Shown piece after piece: positions 45,781 to 56,250 of a stretch of 64,000 nt of DNA. The first letter of the stretch is position 1. Each line of letters opens with the position of its first letter. The stretch spans positions 27,196,124-27,260,123 of the forward strand of contig CM054112.1 in the NCBI GenBank assembly GCA_028673005.1, read 5' to 3'. The notes under the pieces were generated by a model, which saw nothing but the letters and a program-made list of their open reading frames with translations, had not been told where the DNA came from and did no database searches. Source of the DNA: Tanypteryx hageni (lineage: Eukaryota > Arthropoda > Insecta > Odonata > Petaluridae). A program made the translations under genes and the position numbers.

Positions 45781-48526
45781 ATGAGTAGTAGTTGGTGCTT
45801 GCATACTGCAAGCATTTCATCTCACATTAAAAGAACATTCATTTTTCAGACAGAAATTTCAACATTACAAATAGTCTTTTAATTCTAAAGATACATTTAT
45901 GGTAAAATTGAAATGTTTATTTGTGCAAAGTTACTATACTGTAAATAATTTGAAAATTTCAGCTTCCTAGCTCTTCCCATAGTACCAAAACCGCTATCTA
46001 TTTGTTTAATCTTTAAGAATTTTTAACTGCCAAACAAATTAAAATATCAAAATTTGTATAATCCCTATTTCGTTTTTTTGAGAATTCTACTTATAAAAAA
46101 AATCTTAACTCCGTAGCACATGCGAAAATACATAATCCTCGAAAATTTGTTTAAACAATTGCGAATTATTAGCGGCAGCATTGTTGCACTTTTTCAAGAT
46201 TTTCGTTTTTCTAGTCGATTTTGCAAAAAATCCTATCTATGAAATAAATTTCGAATCTCCAGCACATCTGGAAGTGCCTAAACATTAGTATCCTCCTATA
46301 TGTTATCATTCTATATAGACGTTCCTTACAGAGGAGGATATAACATACTATGTTATCATTATATATCGACGACTCTTACAGAGGAGGATATAACATACTA
46401 GTAGTTGGTGCTTGCATTCTGCAAGCATATCATCTCACTTTGAAAAAACATTCATTTCTCAGACAGATATTTCATCATTAAAAATATGTTTCAGACAGAT
46501 ATTTCATCATTAAAAATATGTTTCAGACAGATATTTCATCATTAAAAATATGTTTTTATTTCTAAAGATTTCACCTCCGCAGCGATTTTTTTTCCACATG
46601 TAAAAATAATAGGTTTAAAAATTCCCCAAATGTCGCAATTTTAAAAATTTTACACTTTCTTCATTATAAGGTTCTAATGCTACACATTTTAGCCAAATTT
46701 TAAAGTTGTAGCACTTCTAGAAATAAAATAATATTTTTCTAATTGTTTAAATTTAAATAATTTTTAGCGGCCGCATTGTTGCACTTTTTAAAGATTTTTG
46801 TTTTTTCTGGTCGGTTTTGCACAAAATCCTACCTATGAAAAAAATTTCGAATCTCCAGCTTATCTGGAAGTGCCTAAACATTAGTATCCTCCTGTTATAT
46901 GTTATCATTATATATCGACGACTCTGACAGAGGAGGAGGATATAACATACTAGTAGTTGGTGCTTGCATACTGCAAGCATTTCATATCACCTTGAAAAAA
47001 CATTCATTTTTCAGACAGACATTTCATAATTACATACGTTCTTTTAATTCTAAAAATTTCACCTCCGCAGCGATTTCCGTTTTCCCCAAATGTAAAAATA
47101 ATAGTTTTTAACATTCCCCAAATGTTGCAATTTAAATTTTTTTACACTTTCTCCATTATGGGGTACTAATTCTACACAATTTAGCAAAATTTTAAAGTTG
47201 TAGAACTTCTAGAAGTCAAATAATATTTTCTAATTGTTTAAATTTAAATAATTTTTAACGGCCGCCGAAATTCATGTATGGTAAAATTGAAATGTTTTTT
47301 GTGCTAGTTTACTACTTTGTACATAACTGGAAAATTTCAGCTCCATAGCTCATCCCGTAATGTCTAAACAGTTATCTGTTTAAAATTTAAAAATTTTTAA
47401 CTGCCAAACAAATTAAAATATCAAAATTTGTATAATCCCGATTTCGTTTTTTTTTGTGAATTCTACTTATAAAAAAAATTTCAACTCCGTAGCACATGCG
47501 GAAATACATAATCCATGAAAATTTGTTTAAACAATTGCGAATTTTTAGCGGCCGCATTGTTGCACTTTTTCTGGATTTTCGTTTTTTCTAGTCGGTTTTG
47601 CACAAAATCCTATCTATTAAAAAAATTTCGAATCTCCAGCTCATCTGGAAGTGCCTAAACATTAATATCCTCCTATCATTATATATCGACGACTCTTACA
47701 GAGGAGGATAAAACATACTAGTAGTTGGTGCTTGCATTCTGCAAGCATTTCATCTCAACATTAAAAAAAATTCATTTTTCAGACAGACATTTCATCATTA
47801 CAAATATTCTTTTAATTCTAAAAATTTCACCTCCGCAGCGTTTTCCGTTTTTCCCACATGTAAAAATAATAGTTTAAAACCATCTCCAAATGTTGCAATT
47901 TTAAAATTTTACACTTTCTACATTATGGGGTACTAATGCTACACATTTTAGCCAAATTTTAAATTTGTAGCACTTCTAGAAGTAAAATAATATTTTTCTA
48001 ATTGTTTAAATTTAAATAATTTTTAACGGCCGCCGCAACTCAGATATGGTAAAATTGAAATGTTTATTTGTGGAAATTCACTACTCTGTAGGTAATTTGA
48101 AAATTTCAGCTTCTTAGCTCATTTCTTAGTACCTAAACAGCTATTTTTTTTAAACTTTAAGAATTTTTAACTGCCAAACAAATTAAAATATCAAAATTTG
48201 TATAATCCCTATTTCGTTATTTAAGGAATTCTATTTATAAAAAAAATTTCAACTCTGTAGCACATGCGGAAATACATAAAGCATGAAAATTTGTTTAAAC
48301 AATTGCGAATTTTTAGCGGCCGCATTGTTGCACTTTTTCAAGATTTTCGTTTTTTCTAGTCGGTTTTACACAAAATCCTACCTAAAAAATAAATTTCGAA
48401 TCTCCAGCTTATCTGGAAGTGCCTAAACATTAGTATCCTCCTGTTATATGTTATCATTATATATCGACGACTCTTACAGAGGAGGATATAACATATCGAT
48501 ATATAATGATATATAACATATAACAG
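45781..48526. repeat. satellite array, block 6 (first orientation again)
   Basis: It starts with TAGTAGTTGGTGCTTGCATA after the head-to-head junction. Cassettes lie at about 46305 (damaged), 46348, 46904, 47683 and 48450, with a partial second cassette copy at about 48497. Units between 45781-46300 and 46400-46900 are shortened by internal deletions. The block is cut at 48526 by the 5'-truncated LINE. Confidence 0.85.
46460..46555 (+). repeat. 32-bp tandem triplication inside a satellite unit
   Basis: Three perfect consecutive copies of a 32-base unit that starts CAGACAGATATTTCATCATT and ends in ATATGTTT. Other units carry this segment once, so it is a local expansion. Confidence 0.92.
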
Positions 48527-49509
48527 ACAGAAGATTAATTTTTAAGCTTTATCAAAATCAAACTACAAGAATAAATATAAATGGATTAGAGAATGAAGCA
48601 AAGATAAGGAAAGGAGTAAGACAAGGATGTCCACTATCTCCATATTTGTTTAATATGTTCATTGAAGAAAGTATAGAAGTTATGAAGGAAAAGACAAAAG
48701 GCATAAAAATAAATGGAGTTAGAATACACTGCATTAGATTTGAAGATGACATTGTAATATTCAGCGATTCAAAAAGAGAAATGAATAAAATGCTGAAAGT
48801 ATTATCGGACACGTTAAAACTGTGGGAATTAAAGATAAATATCAAGAAAACCAAATTGATGGTTATAGGCAAAAGTAATGCAGGGACAATATCAAAGATC
48901 AAAATAGACAATCAGGAAATTGAGCAGGTAAAGCAGTTTTGCTACCTAGGTAGTACAATTACTGAAGATAATAGATGCGTACAGGAAGTGAAAAGAAGAA
49001 TAGCACTTGCAAAGCAAGCTTTTCAATGCAAAAGGAACCTACTGACAAGCAGTCATATGAATTTGGAAGTAAGGAAATCCTTTGCAAAAGCTTTTGTCTG
49101 GTGTACCTTACTTTATTGTAGTGAAAGTTGGACGTTAGGAAAGAGGGAGAGGTCCCGTCTGGAAGCGACAGAAATGTGGATATGGAGAAGATTGATAAAG
49201 ACAAGTTGGACAGAGAGAAAGAAAAACCTTGAAGTTTTGGAAGAAGTAAAAGAAGAAAGGAAACTGATCAGAGGAATGGAAGAAAGGAAGGCAAAATTTT
49301 TAGGCCATGTGATTAGACATAATGGATTAATTGTGAACATCTTGGAGGGGAAACTTTTAGGGAAGAAAGGAAGAGACAGACCAAGAAAGAAATACCTAGA
49401 TGACATGGAGTCAGTGATGGGAGTTGAGAAATACGAGATGTTGAAGAGAATGGCAGAGGACAGGAGTTCATGGTTGCAGCGACAAGGCTTAGCCTTTAGA
49501 TGAAGAAGA
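48527..49509 (+). mobile_element. 5'-truncated copy of the RTE-type LINE
   Basis: 983 bp matching the last third of the full-length LINE (52585-53570), inserted in the satellite and flanked by the exact 11-bp duplication ACATATAACAG (48516-48526 and 49510-49520). The reading frame is open from 48646 to 49503 and keeps the C-terminal part of RT plus the terminal domain. The catalytic FADD box reads FEDD (about 48739-48750). The 3' end stops in the same GAAGAAGA triplets as the full copy. The few base differences to the full copy indicate a recent insertion. It is not autonomous. Confidence 0.93.
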
Positions 49510-50299
49510 ACATATAACAGGAGGATACTAATGTTTAGGCACTTCCAGATAAGCTGGAGATTCGAAATTTTTTTCTTAGGTAGGATTTTGTGCAAAACTG
49601 ACTAGAAAAAAAGAAAATCTTGAAAAAGTGCAACAATGCGGCCGCTAAAAATTCGCAATTGTTTAAACAAAATTTCAAAGTTTATGTATTTCCGAATGTG
49701 CCACGGAGTTGAAATTTTTTATATAAGTAGAATTCCTTAAAAAACGAAATAGGGATTATACAATTTTTGATATTTTAATTTGTTTGGCAGTTAAAAATTC
49801 TTAAAGTTTAAAGAAATAGATAACTGTGTAGGTACTACGGGATAACCTACGAAGCTGAAATTTTCAAATTATTTACAGAGTAGTAAATTTGCACAAATAA
49901 ACATTTCAATTTTACCATAAATGTATTGCGGCGGCCGTTAAAAATTATTTAAATTTAAACAATTAGAAAAATATTATTTTACTTCTAGAAGTGCTACAAC
50001 TTAAAAATTTGGCTAAAATGTGAAACATTAGTACCCCATAATGGAGAAAGTGTAAAATTTTTAAAATTGCAACATTTGGGGATTGTTTTAAAATATTATT
50101 TTTACGTGTGGGAAAAACGAAAATCGCTGCGGAGGTGAAATATTTAGAATTAAAAATATATGTGTAATGATGAAAGATGAATAATATATGTTTAATTATG
50201 TTGAGATGAAATGCTTGCAGTATGCAAGCACCAACTACTAGTATGTTATATCCACCACTGTAAGAGTCGTCGATATATAATGACTAGTAGTTGGTGCTT
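49510..50299. repeat. satellite array, block 7 (inverted orientation)
   Basis: One inverted unit from AACAGGAGGATACTAATGTT to the hairpin TGCTTGCAGTATGCAAGCA, CCAACTACTAG and the cassette at about 50242-50283. A head-to-head start of a first-orientation unit (ACTAGTAGTTGGTGCTT) follows, into which the full-length LINE has inserted. Confidence 0.88.
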
Positions 50300-53200
50300 A
50301 GGGTGTTTTGGGGTGGGATGCGATTATATAGCCTCTCCCACTCAAATGTCAACCTCACCTGCACGTGGTGCACCCTGCTTCACAGACGAGGCTCTGGCGT
50401 CCGAGTGACTCCCGGGATAAGGAGTCCCCCCTCTACCAAATGCCAACGGCCTATTTAGGGGCGGATGAGAAGGTGGAGGGGTAGGGCACCCTCTTGCCCT
50501 TGGGGTGGGAAACTGCCCCTAAAGGCGGAGGAACTATTTTGATAGTCAACGGCATAGGATGGAGAAGGCAACAGGAAACCACTCCATTAAAGATCCTATT
50601 GGATATCCCGAGGGTAGCAACCATGGAAGGTTTTAGAAAGGAATTTGTTACTGATCATGGTATTCGGAACCCAAGATCCGGCAGGGGATGTAGCAGGGCT
50701 TCTCAGGTCGTTATCCAACGAAATCCCTGTCAAAACGTCAAAATAGGTACTTGGAACGTCAGAACATTACTAAAAATAGGTAAATTAGAAGAAATAAAGA
50801 AAGAAATGGAGAAAAATGAGATTGATATCTTAGGTTTATGTGAAACAAGGTGGCAAGAGAAAGAAGATTTTTACAGTGATAAATTTAGAATAATTCATAG
50901 TGGAGGTGAAAAGAGAGGAAGGAATGGAATAGCAGTCATTATTAGTAAGAAATGGGCAAACAGTGTTTGCAATACATATCACATAAATGATAGGTTGTTG
51001 ATGGTAAGAATGAGCACCGTGCCAACGGATACAGTGATAATACAAGCGTATTTCCCAACAAGTAGTGCAGAAGAAGGAGAAGTAGAAAAGGTGTATGAAG
51101 AAATAGAAGAACTTATAAAGATGACAAAAGATAAAGATAATGTAATAATAATGGGAGACTTTAATGCTGTGATTGGATCTAGTCGAAATAGTAGAATGGT
51201 AGGAAAATTTGGTTTAGGTGAAACAAATGAAAGGGGAGAAAGATTAATTGAGTTTTGTGAACAGAATGAGATGATGGTATCAAACACTTTCTTTGAAGTT
51301 CCCAAAAGAAGAAGATACACATGGGAGGCGCCAGACAGAAGAAGGTTTCAAATAGATTATATTTTAGTAAAAAGAAGATATAAGAACCAGGTAAAATCGT
51401 GTTATAGTTACCCAGGTCCAGATGTAGACAGTGACCACAAGCTAGTCATGGCAAAATGCAATATTAGGTTTAAGAAAATAAAGAGAACAGTTAAAAAGAA
51501 CTGGCATCTACAGGGACTGAAAGAGTTACCAACGGCTAAGAATTACCAAGAAAAAACAAATGAGTTGATGAGAAATTATGAAGGACAACTTAGTTGGGAG
51601 GAATTTAAAAAAGGGGTTATTAAAGCTACAGAGGAAGTTATTGGAAAGAGAAAATTGGAGCCTAGAAAACCTTGGATGACTGAGGAGATACTGATTTTAA
51701 TTGAAGAAAGGAACAAGTTGAGGAAGAATGGAAATGATGAAACTTATAAAAAAGTTAAGAATGAGATTATTAACAAATGCAGAGAAGAAAAAGAGAGATG
51801 GACCAAAGAGATAGTGAAGGAAATTGAGGAAGATACAAAGGGAGGAAGGCAAGACAAAGCATACTTCAAAATTAAAACTCTCCAGTACAAACCAAGAACT
51901 AAATCGGCAATAGTTAAGGATAAGGAAGGAAATATGTTATGGGAAAATGAAAAAGTATGTGCTCGGTGGAAAGAATACATAGAAGAATTATATAGTGGAA
52001 GAGATGTTGGAGATGGATGTAGATTTATTGAAAATGAAGAGGAAATAAGAAATGACGAGCTAGGCCCAACAATAACCAAAGAAGAGTTTTATAAAGCTAT
52101 TAATAATCTTAATTCAGGCAAGGCAACAGGTGTCGATGGTATACCTGCAGAACTTTTGAAGAACTTAGGGGAGGAAGCAAAAGAACATTTCTTTAAAATT
52201 ATAAAAGATTGTTACGAAAAAGGAAAATTACCTGATGACTTTATAAAAAGTAAAACTATAAGTTTACCAAAGAAGGGGAATGCAGTGGAGTGCAGTAACT
52301 ACAGAACAATTTCACTACTTTCGCATGCCTCAAAAGTTTTAATTTATATCGTGAAAAACAGAATAAAAAGGAAAATAGAACATTATATTAGTGGAGATCA
52401 ATTTGGATTTAGAAGTGGGAGAGGAACGAGAGAAGCTATATTAGCCCTCAGGGTGATAATGGAAAGATGTTTAGAAATGAACAGGACATTATATTTAACG
52501 TTTATTGATTTGGAGAAGGCCTTTGATACAGTTAATTGGGAACTGTTGTTTAAGACTATGAAAAAAATAGGTATTGATTGGAGGGACAGAAGATTAATTT
52601 TTAAGCTTTATCAAAATCAAACTACAAGAATAAATATAAATGGATTAGAGAGTGAAGCAAAGATAAGGAAAGGAGTAAGACAAGGATGTCCGCTATCTCC
52701 ATATTTGTTTAATATGTTCATTGAAGAAAGTATAGAAGTTATGAAGGAAAAGACAAAAGGCATAAAAATAAATGGAGTTAGAATACACTGCATTAGATTT
52801 GCAGATGACATTGTAATATTCAGCGATTCAAAAAGAGAAATGAATAAAATGCTGAAAGTATTATCGGACACGTTAAAACTGTGGGAATTAAAGATAAATA
52901 TCAAGAAAACCAAATTGATGGTTATAGGCAAAAGTAATGCAGGGACAATATTAAAGATCAAAATAGACAATCAGGAAATTGAGCAGGTGAAGCAGTTTTG
53001 CTACCTAGGTAGTACAATTACTGAAGATAATAGATGTGTACAGGAAGTGAAAAGAAGAATAGCACTTGCAAAGCAAGCTTTTCAATGCAAAAGGAGCCTA
53101 CTGACAAGCAGTCACATGAATTTGGAAGTAAGGAAATCCTTTGCAAAAGCTTTTGTCTGGAGTACCATACTTTATGGTAGTGAAAGTTGGACGTTAGGAA

Positions 53201-53570
53201 AGAGGGAGAGGTCCCGTCTGGAAGCGACAGAAATGTGGATATGGAGAAGATTGATAAAGACAAGTTGGACAGAGAGAAAGACAAACCTTAAAGTTTTGGA
53301 AGAAGTAAAAGAAGAAAGGAAACTGATTAGAGGAATGGAAGAAAGGAAGGCAAAATTTTTAGGCCATGTGATTAGACATAATGGATTAATTGTGAACATC
53401 TTGGAGGGGAAACTTTTGGGGAAGAAAGGAAGAGGCAGACCAAGAAAGAAATACCTAGATGACGTGGAGTCAGTGATGGGAGTTGAGAAGTACGAGATGT
53501 TGAAGAGAATGGCAGAGGACAGGAGTTCATGGCTGCAGCGACAAGGCTTAGCCTTTAGATGAAGAAGAAG
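50300..53570 (+). mobile_element. full-length RTE-type LINE, potentially active
   Basis: 3271 bp flanked by the exact 11-bp duplication AGTTGGTGCTT (50289-50299 and 53571-53581). The ~190-bp 5' region contains GAGAAGGCAACAGGAAACCA (now within the ORF), as in other RTE-like 5' ends. The 3' non-coding tail is essentially absent: the stop codon lies within TGAAGAAGAAG, the last bases of the element. A truncated copy lies at 48527-49509. Confidence 0.93.
50494..53562 (+). CDS. intact RTE-type endonuclease/reverse transcriptase (1022 codons)
   Basis: An uninterrupted ORF encodes the complete LINE protein, which nicks target DNA and copies element RNA by target-primed reverse transcription. The endonuclease spans about residues 83-325: Asn88 in IGTWNVRTLL, Glu117 in CETRW, Tyr186 in QAYFPTS, Asp222/Asn224 in GDFNAV, and Asp314/His315 in DSDH. 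The reverse transcriptase spans about 560-800: GKATGVDGIPAELLKN, SNYRTISLLSHASKV, FGFRSGRGTREA, FIDLEKAFDTVNWELL (near 670), VRQGCPLSPYLFNMFIEE and FADD at 769-772. The C-terminal region has LYGSESWTLGKRER, RKAKFLGHVIRHNG and GKKGRGRPRKKYLDDVES. All catalytic blocks are present. The first ATG at 50494 is upstream of the conserved region, so the true start could be a later Met (for example Met44 at 50623). Such proteins are often annotated as craniofacial development protein 2-like in insects. Confidence 0.93.
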   Translation: MPLGWETAPKGGGTILIVNGIGWRRQQETTPLKILLDIPRVATMEGFRKEFVTDHGIRNPRSGRGCSRASQVVIQRNPCQNVKIGTWNVRTLLKIGKLEEIKKEMEKNEIDILGLCETRWQEKEDFYSDKFRIIHSGGEKRGRNGIAVIISKKWANSVCNTYHINDRLLMVRMSTVPTDTVIIQAYFPTSSAEEGEVEKVYEEIEELIKMTKDKDNVIIMGDFNAVIGSSRNSRMVGKFGLGETNERGERLIEFCEQNEMMVSNTFFEVPKRRRYTWEAPDRRRFQIDYILVKRRYKNQVKSCYSYPGPDVDSDHKLVMAKCNIRFKKIKRTVKKNWHLQGLKELPTAKNYQEKTNELMRNYEGQLSWEEFKKGVIKATEEVIGKRKLEPRKPWMTEEILILIEERNKLRKNGNDETYKKVKNEIINKCREEKERWTKEIVKEIEEDTKGGRQDKAYFKIKTLQYKPRTKSAIVKDKEGNMLWENEKVCARWKEYIEELYSGRDVGDGCRFIENEEEIRNDELGPTITKEEFYKAINNLNSGKATGVDGIPAELLKNLGEEAKEHFFKIIKDCYEKGKLPDDFIKSKTISLPKKGNAVECSNYRTISLLSHASKVLIYIVKNRIKRKIEHYISGDQFGFRSGRGTREAILALRVIMERCLEMNRTLYLTFIDLEKAFDTVNWELLFKTMKKIGIDWRDRRLIFKLYQNQTTRININGLESEAKIRKGVRQGCPLSPYLFNMFIEESIEVMKEKTKGIKINGVRIHCIRFADDIVIFSDSKREMNKMLKVLSDTLKLWELKINIKKTKLMVIGKSNAGTILKIKIDNQEIEQVKQFCYLGSTITEDNRCVQEVKRRIALAKQAFQCKRSLLTSSHMNLEVRKSFAKAFVWSTILYGSESWTLGKRERSRLEATEMWIWRRLIKTSWTERKTNLKVLEEVKEERKLIRGMEERKAKFLGHVIRHNGLIVNILEGKLLGKKGRGRPRKKYLDDVESVMGVEKYEMLKRMAEDRSSWLQRQGLAFR

Positions 53571-54300
53571 AGTTGGTGCTTGCATACTGCAAACATTTCA
53601 TCTCACCTTGAAAAAACATTAATTTTTAAACTGATATTTCATCATTACAAATATTTTTTTAATTCTAAAGATTTCACCTCTGCAGCGATTTTTGTATTTC
53701 CCTTATGTAAAAATAATACTTTAAAACAATCCCCAAACTTTGCAATTTTAAGAATTTTATACTTTCTCCATTTTGGGGTACTAATGCTACACATTTCTGC
53801 CAAACTTAAAAGTTGTAGCACTTCTAGAAGTGAAATAATATTTTTCCAATTGTTTAAAATTTAACATTTTTAACGGCTGCCGCAATATGTTTATGAAGAG
53901 ATTCAAATGTTCATTTGTGCAAATGCAGTACTCTGTAAATAACTTGAAAATTTCAGCTTCCTAGCTTATGCTGTATTACCTAAACATTTATCTATTTGTT
54001 TAAATTTTAAGAATATTTAACGGCAACACAAATTAAAATATCAAAATTTCTATTACACCTATTTCGTTTTTTTACAAATGCTACCTCTAAAAAAAATTTC
54101 AGCTACGTAGCACATTCGGAAATACATAAACCTTGAAAATTTGTTTAAACAATTGCGAATTTATAACGAAGGCATTGTTGCACTATTTCAAGATTTTACT
54201 TTTTTCTAGTCGGTTTTGCACAAAATCCCATCTAAGAAAAAAATTTCCGATCTCCAGCTCACCTGGAAGTGCCTAAACATTAGTATCCTCCTGTTATATG
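53571..54300. repeat. satellite array, block 8 (first orientation, diverged unit)
   Basis: It continues the unit interrupted by the LINE: AGTTGGTGCTTGCATACTGC and then the body to ACATTAGTATCCTCCTGTTA at about 54297. This unit is more diverged than those in blocks 1-2; for example AACGAAGGCATTG replaces GCGGCCGC. Confidence 0.85.
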
Positions 54301-55386
54301 TATGTTATATCCTCCTCCTCTGTAAGAAACGTCTATATATAATGATAACATATAACAGGAGGATACTAATGTTTAGGCACTTCCAGATAAGCTGGAGATT
54401 CGAAATTTTTTTCTTAGGTAGGATTTTGTGCAAAACCGACTAGAAAAAACGAAAATCTTGAAAAAGTGCAACAATGCGGCCGCTAAAAATTCGCAATTGT
54501 TTAAACAAATTTTCAAGGTTTATATATTTCCGAATGTGCCACGGAGTTGAATTTTTTTTATAAGTAGAAGTCTTAAAAAAACAAAATAGGGATTATACAA
54601 ATTTTGATATTTTAATTTGTTTGGCAGTTAAAAATTCTTAAAGTTTAAACAAATAGATAGCTGTTTAGGTACTATGGGATGAGCTAGGAAGCTGAAATTT
54701 TCAAATTATTTACAGTATAGTAAATTTGCACAAATAAACATTTCAATTTTAACATATATGTATTGCGGCGGCCGTTAAAAATTATTTAAATTTAAGCAAT
54801 TAGAAAAATATTATTTTACTTCTAGAAGTGCTACAACTTTAAAATTTGGTTAAAATGTGTAGCATTAGAATCTTATAATGAATAAAGTGTAAAATTTTTA
54901 AAATTACAACATTTGGGGATTGTTTTAAACTATTATTTTTACATGTGGGATAAACAAAAATCGCTGCGGAGTTGAAATATGAGTGCAATGATGAAAACGA
55001 AAAATGAATGTATTATTATGTTGAGATGAAATGTTTGCAGTATGCAAGCACCAACTACTAGTATAATGATATCCTCTGAAAGAGTCGTCGATATATAATG
55101 ATAACATATAACATATAGTATGATACTAATGTCCAGCCCAAACTACAAGAGCTAGAGTTCTGAAAGTTTTGGTTTTTGTAGATATGATGGAGAAACCTTC
55201 AGATAGAATGAGACTTCTTACCTAAGTGACATGAGTTCGACTCCAGAAATTCCGAAAGTTGCGTTTTTTCCCATAAGAAAAGCATTGCGCCATTTTTGTA
55301 AATTCATTATGGGCACTTGCCGGTAAGCTAGAAAGATGAAATTTTCAGTGTTCCTAGATGGCCGCAATATCTATTAGGAATTATTG
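54301..55386. repeat. satellite array, block 9 (inverted), right edge of the array
   Basis: A tail-to-tail junction with a damaged cassette (about 54303-54350) leads into one inverted unit to about 55060 (hairpin TGTTTGCAGTATGCAAGCA, CCAACTACTAG). A damaged cassette and a truncated variant unit (55118-55386) follow, matching 43263-43520. The match ends at TTAGGAATTATTGT, which is the right boundary of the array. Confidence 0.85.
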
Positions 55387-56196
55387 TGCAAGCAGAAAGG
55401 TTATCATAATTATATTATAGAGTTTTTTCATGTTAAAGTATTAAGTATATAAAAGTTGGTTATAAAAATTCATTTTTATATCTTCACTTGTTTTTTGTTT
55501 CTTTTTCTAATTGAATAAACATATCTTCTTGTGTTTTAGTGTAGCTTTTTCTAAATTCTATACTTCCTGATATGTTTTGTTACCTTTTTTATCTGTCAAT
55601 AAGAAACGCCGGCCTACATATGGCAGTTAAATGTTATAAACATAAAAAATATTTGGTCCATCCTATTATAGAGGTGCATTATTATGTTCTTCACCGGGTG
55701 CCAAATTACCTTGCTACGGTACTGCTCATTATTATGGACTTCGCTGTGTTAAAGGTGCTGCAGCTGATTGCTAGAGGTGAAGCAAAAAAATGTTGTTAAA
55801 AAATAAATCAACTGGGAAATATTAGTAAGTTAATAAGGGAATAAACTTTCCTGTAACAAATCAATGAAAATGTTGGGAACCACTAGTCTACTGATGGTTA
55901 CCCAATTTTCAGCCTTGGTAGGATTAATTACCTTATTAATAAATCCTAATTTGAAAGCAAACATTCATGTCTGCCATTATTGCTCTTGCCTTTCTCTGGT
56001 ATTCCTCAGTCCTGGTAAGAAACAAGATGTATTTTACAAGAGATCACACATTTGTTGATATAAAATTTTTAATTGTCCAAGTTTTTGGTGGCCTTGGTAG
56101 ATGAAAATAAAACGAGCATTAACTAAGTCAGATAAATATAATTCTTCCAGGAAAAGGTTAATATCCCCACTGTAATTTACCATGAGTCCTATCTAT
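55387..56196. other. unassigned DNA right of the array
   Basis: AT-rich sequence with short chance ORFs (for example 55572-55799 plus) that lack recognisable motifs. Nothing else was identified. Confidence 0.45.
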
Positions 56197-56250
56197 GCCA
56201 GGGATGCCCACCCTGCAGCTTGCAGCCCACATGTGCCCACCTAGCAATTT
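56197..56250 (+). mobile_element. solo hAT-type terminus
   Basis: CCAGGGATGCCCACCCTGCA followed by GCTTGCAGCCCACATGTGCC resembles Charlie/ZBED-type hAT ends (CAGGGGTGTCC...GGCCCACAT). No partner end or transposase was found nearby. Confidence 0.4.

Noticed and set aside
20774..55386. Regularly spaced repeats suggestive of a CRISPR array or a viral repeat region
   Set aside because: Units are ~772 bp, spacers are not unique, both orientations are mixed, and the locus is eukaryotic with spliced exons. There are no viral structural genes.
55572..56058. Two ORFs of 64-75 codons right of the array
   Set aside because: No motif, no start context and no neighbouring exon signals. They are consistent with chance.
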